Below are positions 11,725-21,969 of a DNA stretch of 64,000 nt, one piece after another. Source of the DNA: Litoditis marina (taxonomy: Eukaryota > Nematoda > Chromadorea > Rhabditida > Rhabditidae); NCBI GenBank assembly GCA_964036275.1, contig OZ038438.1, positions 8,686,978 through 8,750,977 of the forward strand. Reading direction: 5' to 3'. Both the position numbers and the translations under genes were made by a program. Under the pieces are notes generated by a model, which did no database searches, was not told the origin of the DNA, and was given only the letters and a program-made list of their open reading frames with translations. Positions within the stretch are counted from its first letter, which is position 1, and the number at the start of each line of letters is the position of its first letter.

Positions 11725-14700
11725 ATGAATCAGAGGAATTCTCAGGATGCCATTAATGATCCGGCTGTAAGTTTTCACCGATTAACCGACTCGGGAGAAT
11801 TGAATTGTGCTTACGTTTTCGGGAGAATTGAATTGTATTTACGTTTTGTTTAGGCTCTTCATCGTAAGAAGGTGGCAGAAAGGCGAGTGGCAGAGCGTCG
11901 ACAGAAGCTTGAGATAGATCTAAAAAAATTAGTCGTTTCTAATTCGCAGAAGAGGGCTCTGGAGAAGCAACGGGAGTGCGTTTCCCTTTATTCTATTACA
12001 GTCGAATTCGGTAAAAATTGTTAACCTTTCTCATTTTCTCTCTTGTTGTTTTATCAATCTGTAATTGTTCTGAGTTTAAAAAAAAACTATTTCAGAATGG
12101 AGAAGGAGAAAGAGAGACGTGCCTCAGAAGAGTCGGAGAAAGCCGAGCGAGCTAAAGCGCAAGCTCTTTTCGAGGAACGTGTATGTTATGCATCTTTTTT
12201 TTTGTTAATATTCACTTAAAATATTCTGGTTTAGTAATGTTTAATGGTTCTATCAAAGTTTAAATAGTGTTTTTAAATTTGCGTAAAGGTATAATTTAAA
12301 TTTTTGATGTTAAGGAGAAGACCAGAGACGTTGGTCGGCGTCCCACCAATACTTCAAAGACCATTGCGTTCGGATCGTCAACCCCTCGTGGTTTGTCCTA
12401 CTTGGTCAATTTGCCGAAGGAAGATCAGATTTATGATAAAAAGCTAGTTCCGCGTAATTCGGGAGATGTTTTGTCTGTGAGTTTGATTTTTTCAACATTG
12501 GAATTATAGTTCTCATTTGGGAAACGGCCAACCACCGAATACTTTTCCGAGTTGGTTACCATTTCAATACGTTTCTCATATTTTGGGAGACTTTTGTATC
12601 AACTCTCAATTGTGTCAAGAACCACTGTATAAATAATTCGAAAAGGAACATGAGTGATGAGTGTATGGTTCAGGGCTCGCCTTCTCGTCGGGGTGTATCT
12701 GCTGCCATGACGTCGTCAATGTACTCGACTAAACCTATCACCGCGGCCAAGGGTAGTTTAAAGGTAAGGAGGTAGCCTCAGATTGTAATCTCACATGGCC
12801 AACTATGCTATCGGGTTCGATCTTACCAAAAACAAGCTTATACAATGTATGTTACTCTATGAAGCTGTGTTCATAGTTCACTTCCCTTGCTGTTCATTCA
12901 GAACTCGTAGATTGTCTCGTCAATTATGCGTGTATCCAGATGAAAGTATAACGAAGATTTTATTCACCCTGTATTTGCTCAAACTTTACAGATAATTTCA
13001 ACAGACTACTCACTGAGTTGATTAACAACTACTAGAAAGTGAAACATAATGAATAGAAGAGTGTGCTTCCCGGAGGTTTAATCATATGGGGTAATCCCTT
13101 GTATAGCCCTTGTGATCCTTGACGAAATAAAGAGAGTTTTTACTTGTCAGACGGAAGCTACTCCTGCTGCACGCATGACTCGCTCTCTCTATCTTCCCTC
13201 GCGTACATCGCCACACACATCAGTGAAGCCACCAGTTCCAGGTATTCGACTGTCAAGTTTATTGAATTCGTTTAAGTTGCTTCACCTATACATAAAACCA
13301 TTGAGTATGTATTCTTCTTTGTGTTCTTTGTTTCAAATGATGTCTCGATAACCAGCCAAGACAATCTTAAATAATAAGTTGTTGGTAAGATAAAAGAAAG
13401 ACAATTACATCATTCGCTGTTCATTTCACATTTCAAAATGAATCGAGGCTTTTATTTCACTTCAACAACTGTGTTTAGTGGAAAAATGATCATCGAAATT
13501 CTTTGAGATCACTGTGAGGAACATTTTAGGTATGGAACGATCTGTGCTTCCTCGTGAGAAACGCGTGCCTCTGGCTGGCAGGGCGGTGAAGGTTCCCCTG
13601 CCCAAACCACCTGTTGCTCCCCGTTCCGTTGCTGGTAAAAAGGAGGTTAAGGGAGAATTGAAGAAGACTGGTCGCCCTTCCAATATTGGCTCAGATGAGG
13701 TGGTCAGCGGAGTATCGAAGAACACTCGTCGCTCACCCGTTACTGACCTGAATGGCTCCTCAGTTACTGCAATTTCTATTCCTTCTGATGAAGACAAGAG
13801 TTAGTATATATATATTTGACAAATAATGTATTTTAGTTTGCTCTTGAAACACAACTGAATTCTATAATTTCGTTTGAACGGCACCAAACCAAACTACAAA
13901 CAACACGGAACAAAATTACATTGTCCGCTTTCTTTTCCTACATGCATTACTATGGCGCGGTTCCATCCTTCATATTACCTGACATCTTTGTTTCTCGAGG
14001 TGGAGTAGACCACTTTGCCTTCAATCACTCTCATTCTCTTTTAACTCTTGCCTGCTTTCAGTGGAATTCGTTGGATATCAACATTTTCAGGTTGTCGTTT
14101 TCTGGTGACTGAACTTATTTCTACTTTTTCAGGGGAAGATAATGTTTCTGCGGTGAAATCTTATCACCCTGACCACTTGGCAACGCCTGATGGTTCCGGT
14201 TCTGTGAGTACTCAAGAAGTTGATGACCGCGCCCCTGACCAACATATTTCGGTCAGTTGAGTTCGAAGTGTCACTGGCTCGTTTCAATCTATAAATGTCA
14301 GCAAGAGATGTGGTTTAGAGGGCGTATTGAAGTCGGTTTTGGGGAACATGTGAAACCAATATTCCGATCTTCATTTTCAACATGCGGGAGACAGCTCTGC
14401 ATTAAAATATTTTTAGACTTAGATGTTACCTAATTTGATATGTTAAGAGTAGGGCGCTCTTTATTGCCTTGGCTTTATGGCTAGAAAACGGACTACATTG
14501 CTACCACATCTGGGCAAAGTTAGCTGTTATTGATATCACCGGTATAAATCGCACCCTGCCGGTATCTCGACGTTTTGTACTGACGTATTCTGTCCCTTTT
14601 CTCCCTCGTCTGTTTAAGAGGAAACTGCGGCGTCATCTGACCCGTCATGATAGTTTTTTTAAATTTCCAGTCAACTCCCGAAAGTGCTTCCCTTCCTACA

Positions 14701-17693
14701 GCGGAAGTCCTGGATGTCCCCGAAACTCCCACTGCTGCCACTACTTCTCCAAAAGTGCGTTATATGTTGAGCGTTAAGATTGTATATTGTTGAAATGGCC
14801 TCGAAGATAATGCAGTGATACCACTTTTACATAAAGGGGAATTGAGCTAAACATGTAGTTTGGTTCGGAAGGGTCGAGTTCGTTCGCACACGTTTTCACT
14901 AAATATTCTATCCAGATTGCTGACATAACTTCACTCTCTTTGGAGGAGCCTATGGATGGTGAATCGCTCAACAATACTGCAGCTACTCCACATGATTCTG
15001 CCAAGGTATGTTTTGTGTTGGCTGCTACCTATCAATGTCATGTAAATATGTGTGTACGTGACCACGTAATGGCGGCCGTTCTTTGACCGGTACAGAGGGA
15101 TTAGGTGCACTAGTTTGAATTAAAAGAGTTTAACAATTGACTTACCCAGCCCAATCATAACAACTTTCCGTCTCGCCCCTTCACACTACCCATTTACTGA
15201 AGAACAAGTATCAGGTTCAAGGATTTGACTCGATTCTCCTCTCCTAATGATTCAAAATATTATTTCTAGATTGCCAGCGAGAGTTCTCCTCTGCCCTTTG
15301 ATGAAAAAGCTCCAGCTGGGGATTCGGAGGTTGTCAACAAAAGTTATCCGTTGTCTCATGAAAAAGCGCCAGTTGGGGATTCGCCTAGAACTACTACACC
15401 TTCACCTCAAAGAACTTTCACTGTACGTTTTTTTAGAGATTTATGTTATCACTGAATAGTGAAGAGGGGTCAGCGTGTAGTGAAGGCGATCTTAAGAAGT
15501 ATCGCAAGTGTTTTTTCTCCTTATTTTCATACAGTGTAATTGGGCCGAAGATAGAGTTTTTTGATTGAAATTGATGGCTGCGAATACAGAAGTCGAAGCC
15601 GCCATTTGCGGCTCTCCAAAACATTTTGACACGAGCACACGAGTGTGCGGGGTGAGGGCCCACTCATGGTAGATTTTTCGAATTTGTATACGGAAATACG
15701 GTGTTGTTCAGGGGCGCTCAGCTCACCCTATGCAATTCACGTTGAGACTCTGAAAACATTATTTACTCGCTGCATGTATGTATAAAAGTCTTTATTCGAT
15801 TACCTGTGGAGTTTCTCTATTGTTTTTAGTTTAAAAAACAGTGATTAGCATTAAACAATATAGGCACGCCTAAATGCCCATAAAATGTTTAGGCCAGCAC
15901 GTTGTCAATTGATCATGTCTCGCCTTTGTGTGAATTATTTTTCTCAGCACGCCAATTTCAGGTGAAAATGGCAGAACCACAGACAACTCACGCAGAGCGC
16001 TCCGCGCGATTATTAGAGCTCACAAGCAAATCTAAAGCTGTAATATATCTTCAACGGAAAGCTGTGTGTGAAGTTAACCAATCGGGAGTATTGGTGATTA
16101 AAATTCATGACAAATTGCTGGGCTACCACGTGTGTATGTTCGCGAGTATGAGGTTCAGTTCCAGAGGACAGGACATGTGGTTCGCTCGGCTGGCCACTGA
16201 TTCAAAATGTTGTTATTCTAGATTGCCACCAACGAAAGATCTCCTATGGCCTCTGGCGAATCTCTCGATGATGCTTCCCACGAAATTATCGCAACCACTC
16301 CACCACAATCTAATGCCAACGAAAGTGCCCCTCTGTCTTCCGATGAATCTCTTGATGATGTTTACAAGAAACTCATCGCAACCACTCCACCATACTCTGC
16401 CAATGTATGTTCTGTGTCAGTCTTGTTAGAGTTAATGTAACCCTCTTCTTCTCGAGTCGCTGTTTTCAGAACTAAAAGTTTTCGAGTCAATAATTTTGTG
16501 TTCAACTTTAAGCCTATTGGAGAACCATGTTGTTAGATTTAATTTTGATTCGATTTGAAAGTTCACACAAAATATGAATATTCTTTTTTTACGGGGAAAA
16601 TATGGTACGACCGCAAGAGAGGGTGTGGTTTTTGCGAATAATCCCAGATGTCTTCATTACTAAGTACTACGCGATCATGGCTCAAATTGATGTTTTGCCA
16701 GTTAGTTTTTTATTCTTAACTGCAAATATGGACTTAGAGAAGAACTATAGTCACTTATATAACCATGATTGCGACTGTTCGTATTGCCATCAGAAGTCAT
16801 ATACTTTTCTGTTTAGAATAATGTCAATGGTGGCCTGACGCATGATCGATCTGACGAAGGAGAGCTTCCTGGCGTTGTTCCGAATAAGGTGAGTATCGTT
16901 TTGTGAAAACTGTATTGGAGTCAACTGGTACTTTACTCCTCCTCCAATACCATTTTCATTTTGTGCGGCCGAAATTTCAAATTCCGAATAGCGGCCGGTT
17001 TTGTATAGAGAATTTGGTTGAACATAATAATCAACCCGAATGTCGTGTTCCTTGATTGAAATATTCTAATGTATTGTTATTCCATGATGAGTTTCAGGGT
17101 GCAAATTCTACTGTAGTCAAGGCGACGGATCATGTTGACCAGTTGAAAGCCCGCTTGGCGGCTGTGAAAGCTAGGCACGCCTCTCCTGTCCTTACACCGT
17201 CACCAGGTATTTATAATGCTCTGAAACGATGTGAGTAGCAAAAACGCAAGGACTTTCGAGTCCTGGAAATGTCCTACTTTTTTTGCTACTCAAAGTTCTG
17301 GCATTTTTGCTAGATTTCGGTTCTGGCACTTTTAGTAGACGAATAGCGCGCCTACCAGGAAACCGCTGCTCGTAAATCTGCTATATTCCTATCTTTTTGT
17401 TTTTTGAAAAATAGACTAAACACACTATTCATGAAATTTCATATACATATAAAAACATAACAATTTTGGTTCTACATAAAAGTTAATATTAACAGTTATG
17501 GTACAGCTATAATGGTTTGAAGGGGATAAATAATACAAACATCAACTACAATAATAAATACAAATATCAACTGTAACAATAAATACAAATATCAATTGTG
17601 ATAATTAATACAAACATCAATTGTAATATATATATATATATCGATATTGTAAATATACTATTCATTTCATTGTAAATATAGTAAATATACTAT

Positions 17694-17759
<66 letters not shown>

Positions 17760-20067
17760 ATTGAAATGAATAGTATATTTACAATATCGAGGCCACCAGA
17801 ATGAATAATTATTAATATTACAAGCGTGAATCTGAATAAATATATGCAATATTCGAATTAGTACCGAAGAAATACAAATAAGTTTAACCTATTGCGAAAA
17901 GTGAACACAATTAAAGAATTGAACCAAATTACAGTGAACTATTGTATACACCAGTTTACTGCGCACGATATTCCCTCGCTCGCAATAAAAAAACAGTGGT
18001 TCAACTATTAACCTACATAACATATTCAAATGAATAGTGAATACCGGAAACCGGAACCTAAACGGAACCGCTGGAAAAGTAGAGGTTTCTCAGCTTCTAC
18101 TCGACGCCATCTTGCTCCCGACCGAGTGCGGCAACCTTTCGGAGGCACCTGAAAATCCCAATCAATTAAGAATGCACATTGAACTTAGAATACGCAACTG
18201 TTTGTGATGGTGAACGGTAGTTTTCGCAATATGTCGTGGTTTCGCATTTGAAATGTCCACCGTCAACATGTTCAGACGGGAAACAGGGGTTTCTCAGTCT
18301 CAACAGTCGAAATTTCCCAATCCCGGGTTACAGAAAATCGTATCACTTTTCCACTTTCTTACATAATCAAGAATATGCTAATTAATGCAAAAAAAAGGTG
18401 ATTGGAAAGTAGTAAGAGAACTTCTATTCATTCATAGACAAGCACATTAGTTAAGAGAGAGAAAGAAAATTCAGAAAAGAAAAATTTGCGATAATTTTAG
18501 CAAAATATTATTCACCGGTCTTATTCCAGCTGTTATCTACATTCTCTAATAACTGGGCCAAACTGGGCCAATTCCTGACTATGAGAATCTGAAAACGTGA
18601 TATTTCTGAGAAAATGAACTCATACCCCTAAAATTGTGGTCTACGACTTCAACAGTTACTAACCTGGCCACGCTTCTAGCTTTCATATCAATCACTATAG
18701 AAAACTTGAAAATTATCATAGCAACTCACAAATCATTGACAACGGGACATGATGTAATTGTCTCTCCCCAACTATGGACTTGACAATGATCAATGCCATC
18801 TTAGAGGTCTGAAAATAACTGGTAAGAACTAGAATGTACGTAAATAAAGGAAAAACAAAATACAAAAATGTACATGATGTGAATGAGTTTTACGTGAGTT
18901 ATTCTTATAAAACAATCAGTGCGGTTCATTTCTACATAAAGAGTAGAAATTTTTGACCAATATGAGTAATACAGATAATAGATTACGTCGAAATTCAGAA
19001 ATCAAAACGAAAATGAAAATAATTCGAAAAATAGTTTGGCGGCGGCTCTCCAAGTTTGCGCCATGTTTGTACTGTTTGTACGCGCGCCAGCCAGCAACAG
19101 TTTGCGCAATCTTGGTGTCCCCGCCTGCTGGTTGGAAGTCCTGGAACTTTTGCTACACGAAATTCAAGTTCTGGTAAAATTGCGAAAATTTTCGAAAGTT
19201 CCGGCGTTTTTGCTAGTGACATTGTTTCAGAGTGTATTGATTCCGCGACAACTCGTCCCCCTTCATGCGACAACTCGTCCCCAATGTTATATCACAAAAG
19301 TAGCTAAAAACTAGGTTTCTAAGCGAAATCAAATTTTGTAAAGTTTCCTGCCTATTACTGAATACAAATTAACCATAAAAAATACATTCGAAAAATTAAT
19401 TTAATTAACCATAAAAAATACATTCGAAAAATTAATTTAGTCGTCACCTATTGGAGAGAAAACAAGAAGTTCATGAAAGTTGTGATAATTATTGCAAAAT
19501 GTGATCTATCGTTCGTAATTTTAATTGTTTCCTATCTCTAAGGTTGTATACAGTCTTTATTATAAACTATAACTACTTTAATTCTTAAGTTTAAACGTAA
19601 TTTGAGCAATATTCGAGGTAGGGACGAGTTGTCGCATCTGCGGAGACGAGTTGTCGCACGCAACGCGGGGATGAGTTGTCCGTAAACGAATTTATTATAA
19701 GAGATGCTATATCAAACTATACAAGTTGCCCATTTATGGAACAAAAAAGAATGGTACCTCAGAATCCTCAGTGTTTCCGCTGGGAAGAAGGAGCAGTTGT
19801 AATACGTTCAAGTGAAATTTACGCAAAATATGAACCAATGATTCTTTATTGTGATAAAAAAGAAAACACGAGAGGTTCGGGCCATCAGTGAAGAGTTTAA
19901 AGTCTATTCGTCTGAGGTAATAATGTTTTTTCACAGATGTGCAACGCTCGCCGATTCCGGCGGGGCTCACAGCTAATACGACCGCACTCCTTCAACGGAT
20001 CAGAGAAGCGAATAAGAAGTCTAACTCCACCATCGATCCCAAGCTCGAAGAAGATTGTAAACTTTGA
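11725..20067 (+). CDS. Charged, low-complexity protein with N-terminal coiled coil, possibly MAP7-like
   Basis: Fifteen exons give 600 aa: 11725-11766, 11854-11975, 12096-12180, 12315-12476, 12674-12763, 13151-13241, 13530-13799, 14133-14251, 14671-14754, 14916-15005, 15270-15422, 16222-16404, 16817-16888, 17098-17206 and 19937-20067. Residues about 15-85 are a highly charged, probably coiled-coil stretch (RKKVAERRVAERRQKLEID, MEKEKERRASEESEKAERAK). A basic, Pro/Ser-rich middle follows, then acidic TTP- and SLDD-rich repeats, and a C-terminal helix (LTANTTALLQRIREANKK). The layout resembles MAP7/ensconsin microtubule proteins, but this is an analogy, not a motif match. Exons 11 and 12 are duplicates that share flanking intron sequence. 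The last intron is 2.7 kb and full of repeats; skipping it would wrongly end the protein at 17238. The start follows RIOK1 by 256 bases, with an acceptor (ATTTTCAG) ending 12 bases before the ATG. Confidence 0.8.
15960..16020 (+). repeat. Fragment of the GGCGCC-element tail family
   Basis: An intronic stretch containing CAGACAACTCACGCAGAGCG and CTCCGCGCGATT. Nearly the same words occur at 58345-58392 and, in degraded form, at 62391-62432. This marks a third, truncated copy of the dispersed repeat seen at 57.3-58.4 kb and 61.7-62.4 kb. Confidence 0.55.
17632..17800. repeat. TA microsatellite flanked by inverted arms
   Basis: A pure TA tract of about 60 bases (17695-17755). On the left lie TATCGATATTGTAAATATAC and TATTCATTTCA; on the right lie TGAAATGAATAGTATATTTA and CAATATCGA. 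The arms are inverted copies, so the locus can form a long hairpin or cruciform. The open frame here is just repeated Tyr-Ile. Confidence 0.8.
19238..19690. mobile_element. Non-autonomous element with clustered subterminal repeats, copy 1
   Basis: The left end begins GATTCCGCGACAACTCGTCC, with the word GACAACTCGTCCCC seen twice. The right end has three inverted copies (GACGAGTTGTC) and finishes GTCCGTAAACGAA. The interior is AT-rich and non-coding. A second copy at 60506-60956 is collinear and has the same ends, so element boundaries are well supported. Compared with copy 2, this one lacks one left subterminal repeat and carries an extra internal tandem repeat of about 38 bases (near 19371-19435). 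It looks like a MITE whose subterminal repeats would bind a transposase supplied elsewhere. Confidence 0.8.
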
Positions 20068-20561
20068 GGTCTTATTTGTTATTCTATCAGATACAATAGA
20101 ATACCAAAAAAAAGTCCATTACATAGAACAATTTCTTTTGTGTACCTCTAATTGACTACATTGATCTTGATCACCTCTGGTACATTAAATTCTCTTTTTA
20201 TGTTTTGGACTTTTCTTCAAGTAAGCAGATTTTTTCAACTGTTTGCATTCGATTAGCTGGCCTCTGCTGCTATCGTATTCATTTCACATAGGAAATGACC
20301 GTTTTATTTTGCGGGTATAGCTTATGGGTCCGCCTCAGTTTTAAATGTATTTTTCTTCTACTAGTGGACCAGACTAACAATGTATAAATATAATAGTAGA
20401 TGTGTTTATATAATAAACAGTTTTATCGAGTTTTGGCAACATTCCCTTGCGGTTAGTGATCTCGTCTCGTATTTTATATCAGTTCGTTTCAAACTTGTTG
20501 TGTTTACGATATTTCGCTCATGATTTGCATTAAAATGCGTTAAAGATTCATTCATTTAGTT
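20068..20561. other. Intergenic region before ABHD11
   Basis: Nearly 500 bases with no coding signal. It is T-rich, as expected for a 3'UTR, and contains ATAATAAAC near 20411, a possible poly(A) signal of the upstream gene. An acceptor-like TTCATTTAG ends at 20559, two bases before the ABHD11 ATG. Confidence 0.5.
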
Positions 20562-21428
20562 ATGCGTCATTTTCTTACTGGTCTGTCAAGTATCCGCCGT
20601 CTGACGACTTGTCAACCTGTGGCTCTCTCCAGTAATACATTCGGCGATCCCAGAAGTGTCAATAGCAGGCCACCGCTCGTTATTGTCCATGGCTTATTTG
20701 GACATAAATCGAACTGGAACAGTATTGGAAAGGCCCTTCATCGGCGACTGGATTGTGTTGTGTACTGTGTGGATATGCGAAACCATGGTAGTTCTCCGCG
20801 TACCACTACTATGACTTATGCAGATATGGCTGCTGACGTGGGCAAATTCATCCAGGACCGTTTACAAGGATCAGAGCATACAAAGATGAATGTGCTAGGT
20901 CATTCTATGGGCGGCAAAATCGTGATGCGCTTGGCAGTGGATTCTTTGAGCACGGGAATGATTGATCATCTCATCGTTGAGGACGTTTCGCCGAAAGGAT
21001 ATTCAGCCAATCATGGCACATTCCGGAAATACATCACAGCTATGCAAAATGTGGATCTCCGTCGCAGTCGTCGCGAAATTCTAGACGCGCTCGAGCCCGA
21101 TATACCTGAATTAGCAATACGTCAATTCTTACTCACCAATCTCCAATCAGCTGCTAATGGTGATTTGGAGTGGAAGTGTAATTTGGATGTGATTAGCGGC
21201 TATGTAGAGGACGTTCTAGGATTCTCCATACCTTCCTCTGCCTTCCGTGGTCCAACTCTGTTCCTATACGGAGCCGATTCTGGATATGTTCCTGATTCTG
21301 ATCGTCCGACCATCAAATGTCTTTTCCCACGAGTTGAATTCCTATCAATTCCGAATGCCGGTCATTGGGTTCATGCGGAGCAGCCGAGCTTGTTCCTTGA
21401 TGGTGTTTGCAACTTCTTAGAAAAATAG
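20562..21428 (+). CDS. ABHD11: Alpha/beta-hydrolase, ABHD11 family
   Basis: A single-exon gene of 288 aa, unusual among its many-exon neighbours. It is an alpha/beta hydrolase with the oxyanion strand VIVHGLFGHKSNW (about 40-52), the nucleophile elbow GHSMGGK (113-119, Ser115) and the C-terminal catalytic His in NAGHWVHAEQP (His268). VEDVSP (140-144) and DMRNHGSSP are characteristic of the ABHD11/YbfF branch. The first 25 residues are basic and hydroxylated (MRHFLTGLSSIRRLT), consistent with a mitochondrial targeting peptide, as in ABHD11, a mitochondrial serine hydrolase linked to lipoate-dependent dehydrogenase protection. The only upstream ATG context is an acceptor two bases away. AATAAA at about 21452 is a likely poly(A) signal. 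It could be an old retrocopy, but the frame is intact. Confidence 0.95.
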   Translation: MRHFLTGLSSIRRLTTCQPVALSSNTFGDPRSVNSRPPLVIVHGLFGHKSNWNSIGKALHRRLDCVVYCVDMRNHGSSPRTTTMTYADMAADVGKFIQDRLQGSEHTKMNVLGHSMGGKIVMRLAVDSLSTGMIDHLIVEDVSPKGYSANHGTFRKYITAMQNVDLRRSRREILDALEPDIPELAIRQFLLTNLQSAANGDLEWKCNLDVISGYVEDVLGFSIPSSAFRGPTLFLYGADSGYVPDSDRPTIKCLFPRVEFLSIPNAGHWVHAEQPSLFLDGVCNFLEK

Positions 21429-21969
21429 GATGTTAGAGTGAATCACTATTAATAAATATATTTTGAATATTCCTACACCCCTGATGGTATGAGTTTATCT
21501 CCCAATTTGGTCATCCATGCAATGTCTATCCGTGTTAATCAGTGACGTTTTATAAATTCGGAGAATTTAAGACTAGACTCATGCCATTCTCGCTTGTAGA
21601 TGATAGGGTGCTCTTTAGAAGGTGCCATGTGTTGGAATATTCTCTCGCAAAAGTAACCCGCGAATTACGTACAGCGTCTGGTGCGAGAATATTAAAGCGC
21701 CTCGCTAATTTATCTGCAATTTCGTTGCTTTTTTTTTACGTTCATATTTTAATTTGAATATAACGGATATTTTTAATGTGATAAAAATGCTAATGGTAAT
21801 ATACGAGCGCGTCGTAGACTGTTTTCTATATCCTGGCTCTTGACGTTTCTATAGCTAATTGTTTCTGTATGATTCAATCAATACTTTCTCTCATCTGTGC
21901 TCTTGTTTTGCTCTATTTCTATGTGTGCCTACATTTGAAATTGTCCTAATAGCTTGCGCACACGTTCAG
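21429..21969. other. Intergenic region between ABHD11 and the SAFB-like gene
   Basis: It contains the ABHD11 3'UTR with TTAATAAAT near 21450, then about 500 bases without a convincing exon. It ends in the acceptor CACACGTTCAG, which touches the ATG of the next gene, so the next mRNA needs either a 5'UTR intron or a trans-spliced leader. Confidence 0.5.

Larger units (their letters stand above)
17207..19936. other. Repeat-filled last intron of the MAP7-like gene
   Basis: The intron starts at GTATTT (17207) and ends at TCACAG (19936). It is far longer than its neighbours. It holds phrases such as GTTCTGGCATTTTTGCTAG (17299-17317 and, degenerate, near 19200), a TA microsatellite between inverted arms (17632-17800), AT-rich unique sequence (17.8-18.95 kb) and a complete copy of the subterminal-repeat element (19238-19690). 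I see no conserved coding exon inside it. Confidence 0.6.

Noticed and set aside
17098..17238. Reading the MAP7-like gene to the stop at 17238
   Set aside because: The donor CCAG|GTATTT at 17206 joins in exact phase to a good terminal exon at 19937-20067, which continues the same style of sequence.
17667..17849. Open frame of repeated Tyr-Ile
   Set aside because: A by-product of the TA microsatellite.
19734..19970. Minus-strand frame across the last exon of the MAP7-like gene
   Set aside because: An antisense shadow; the plus-strand exon has the acceptor and an in-phase stop.
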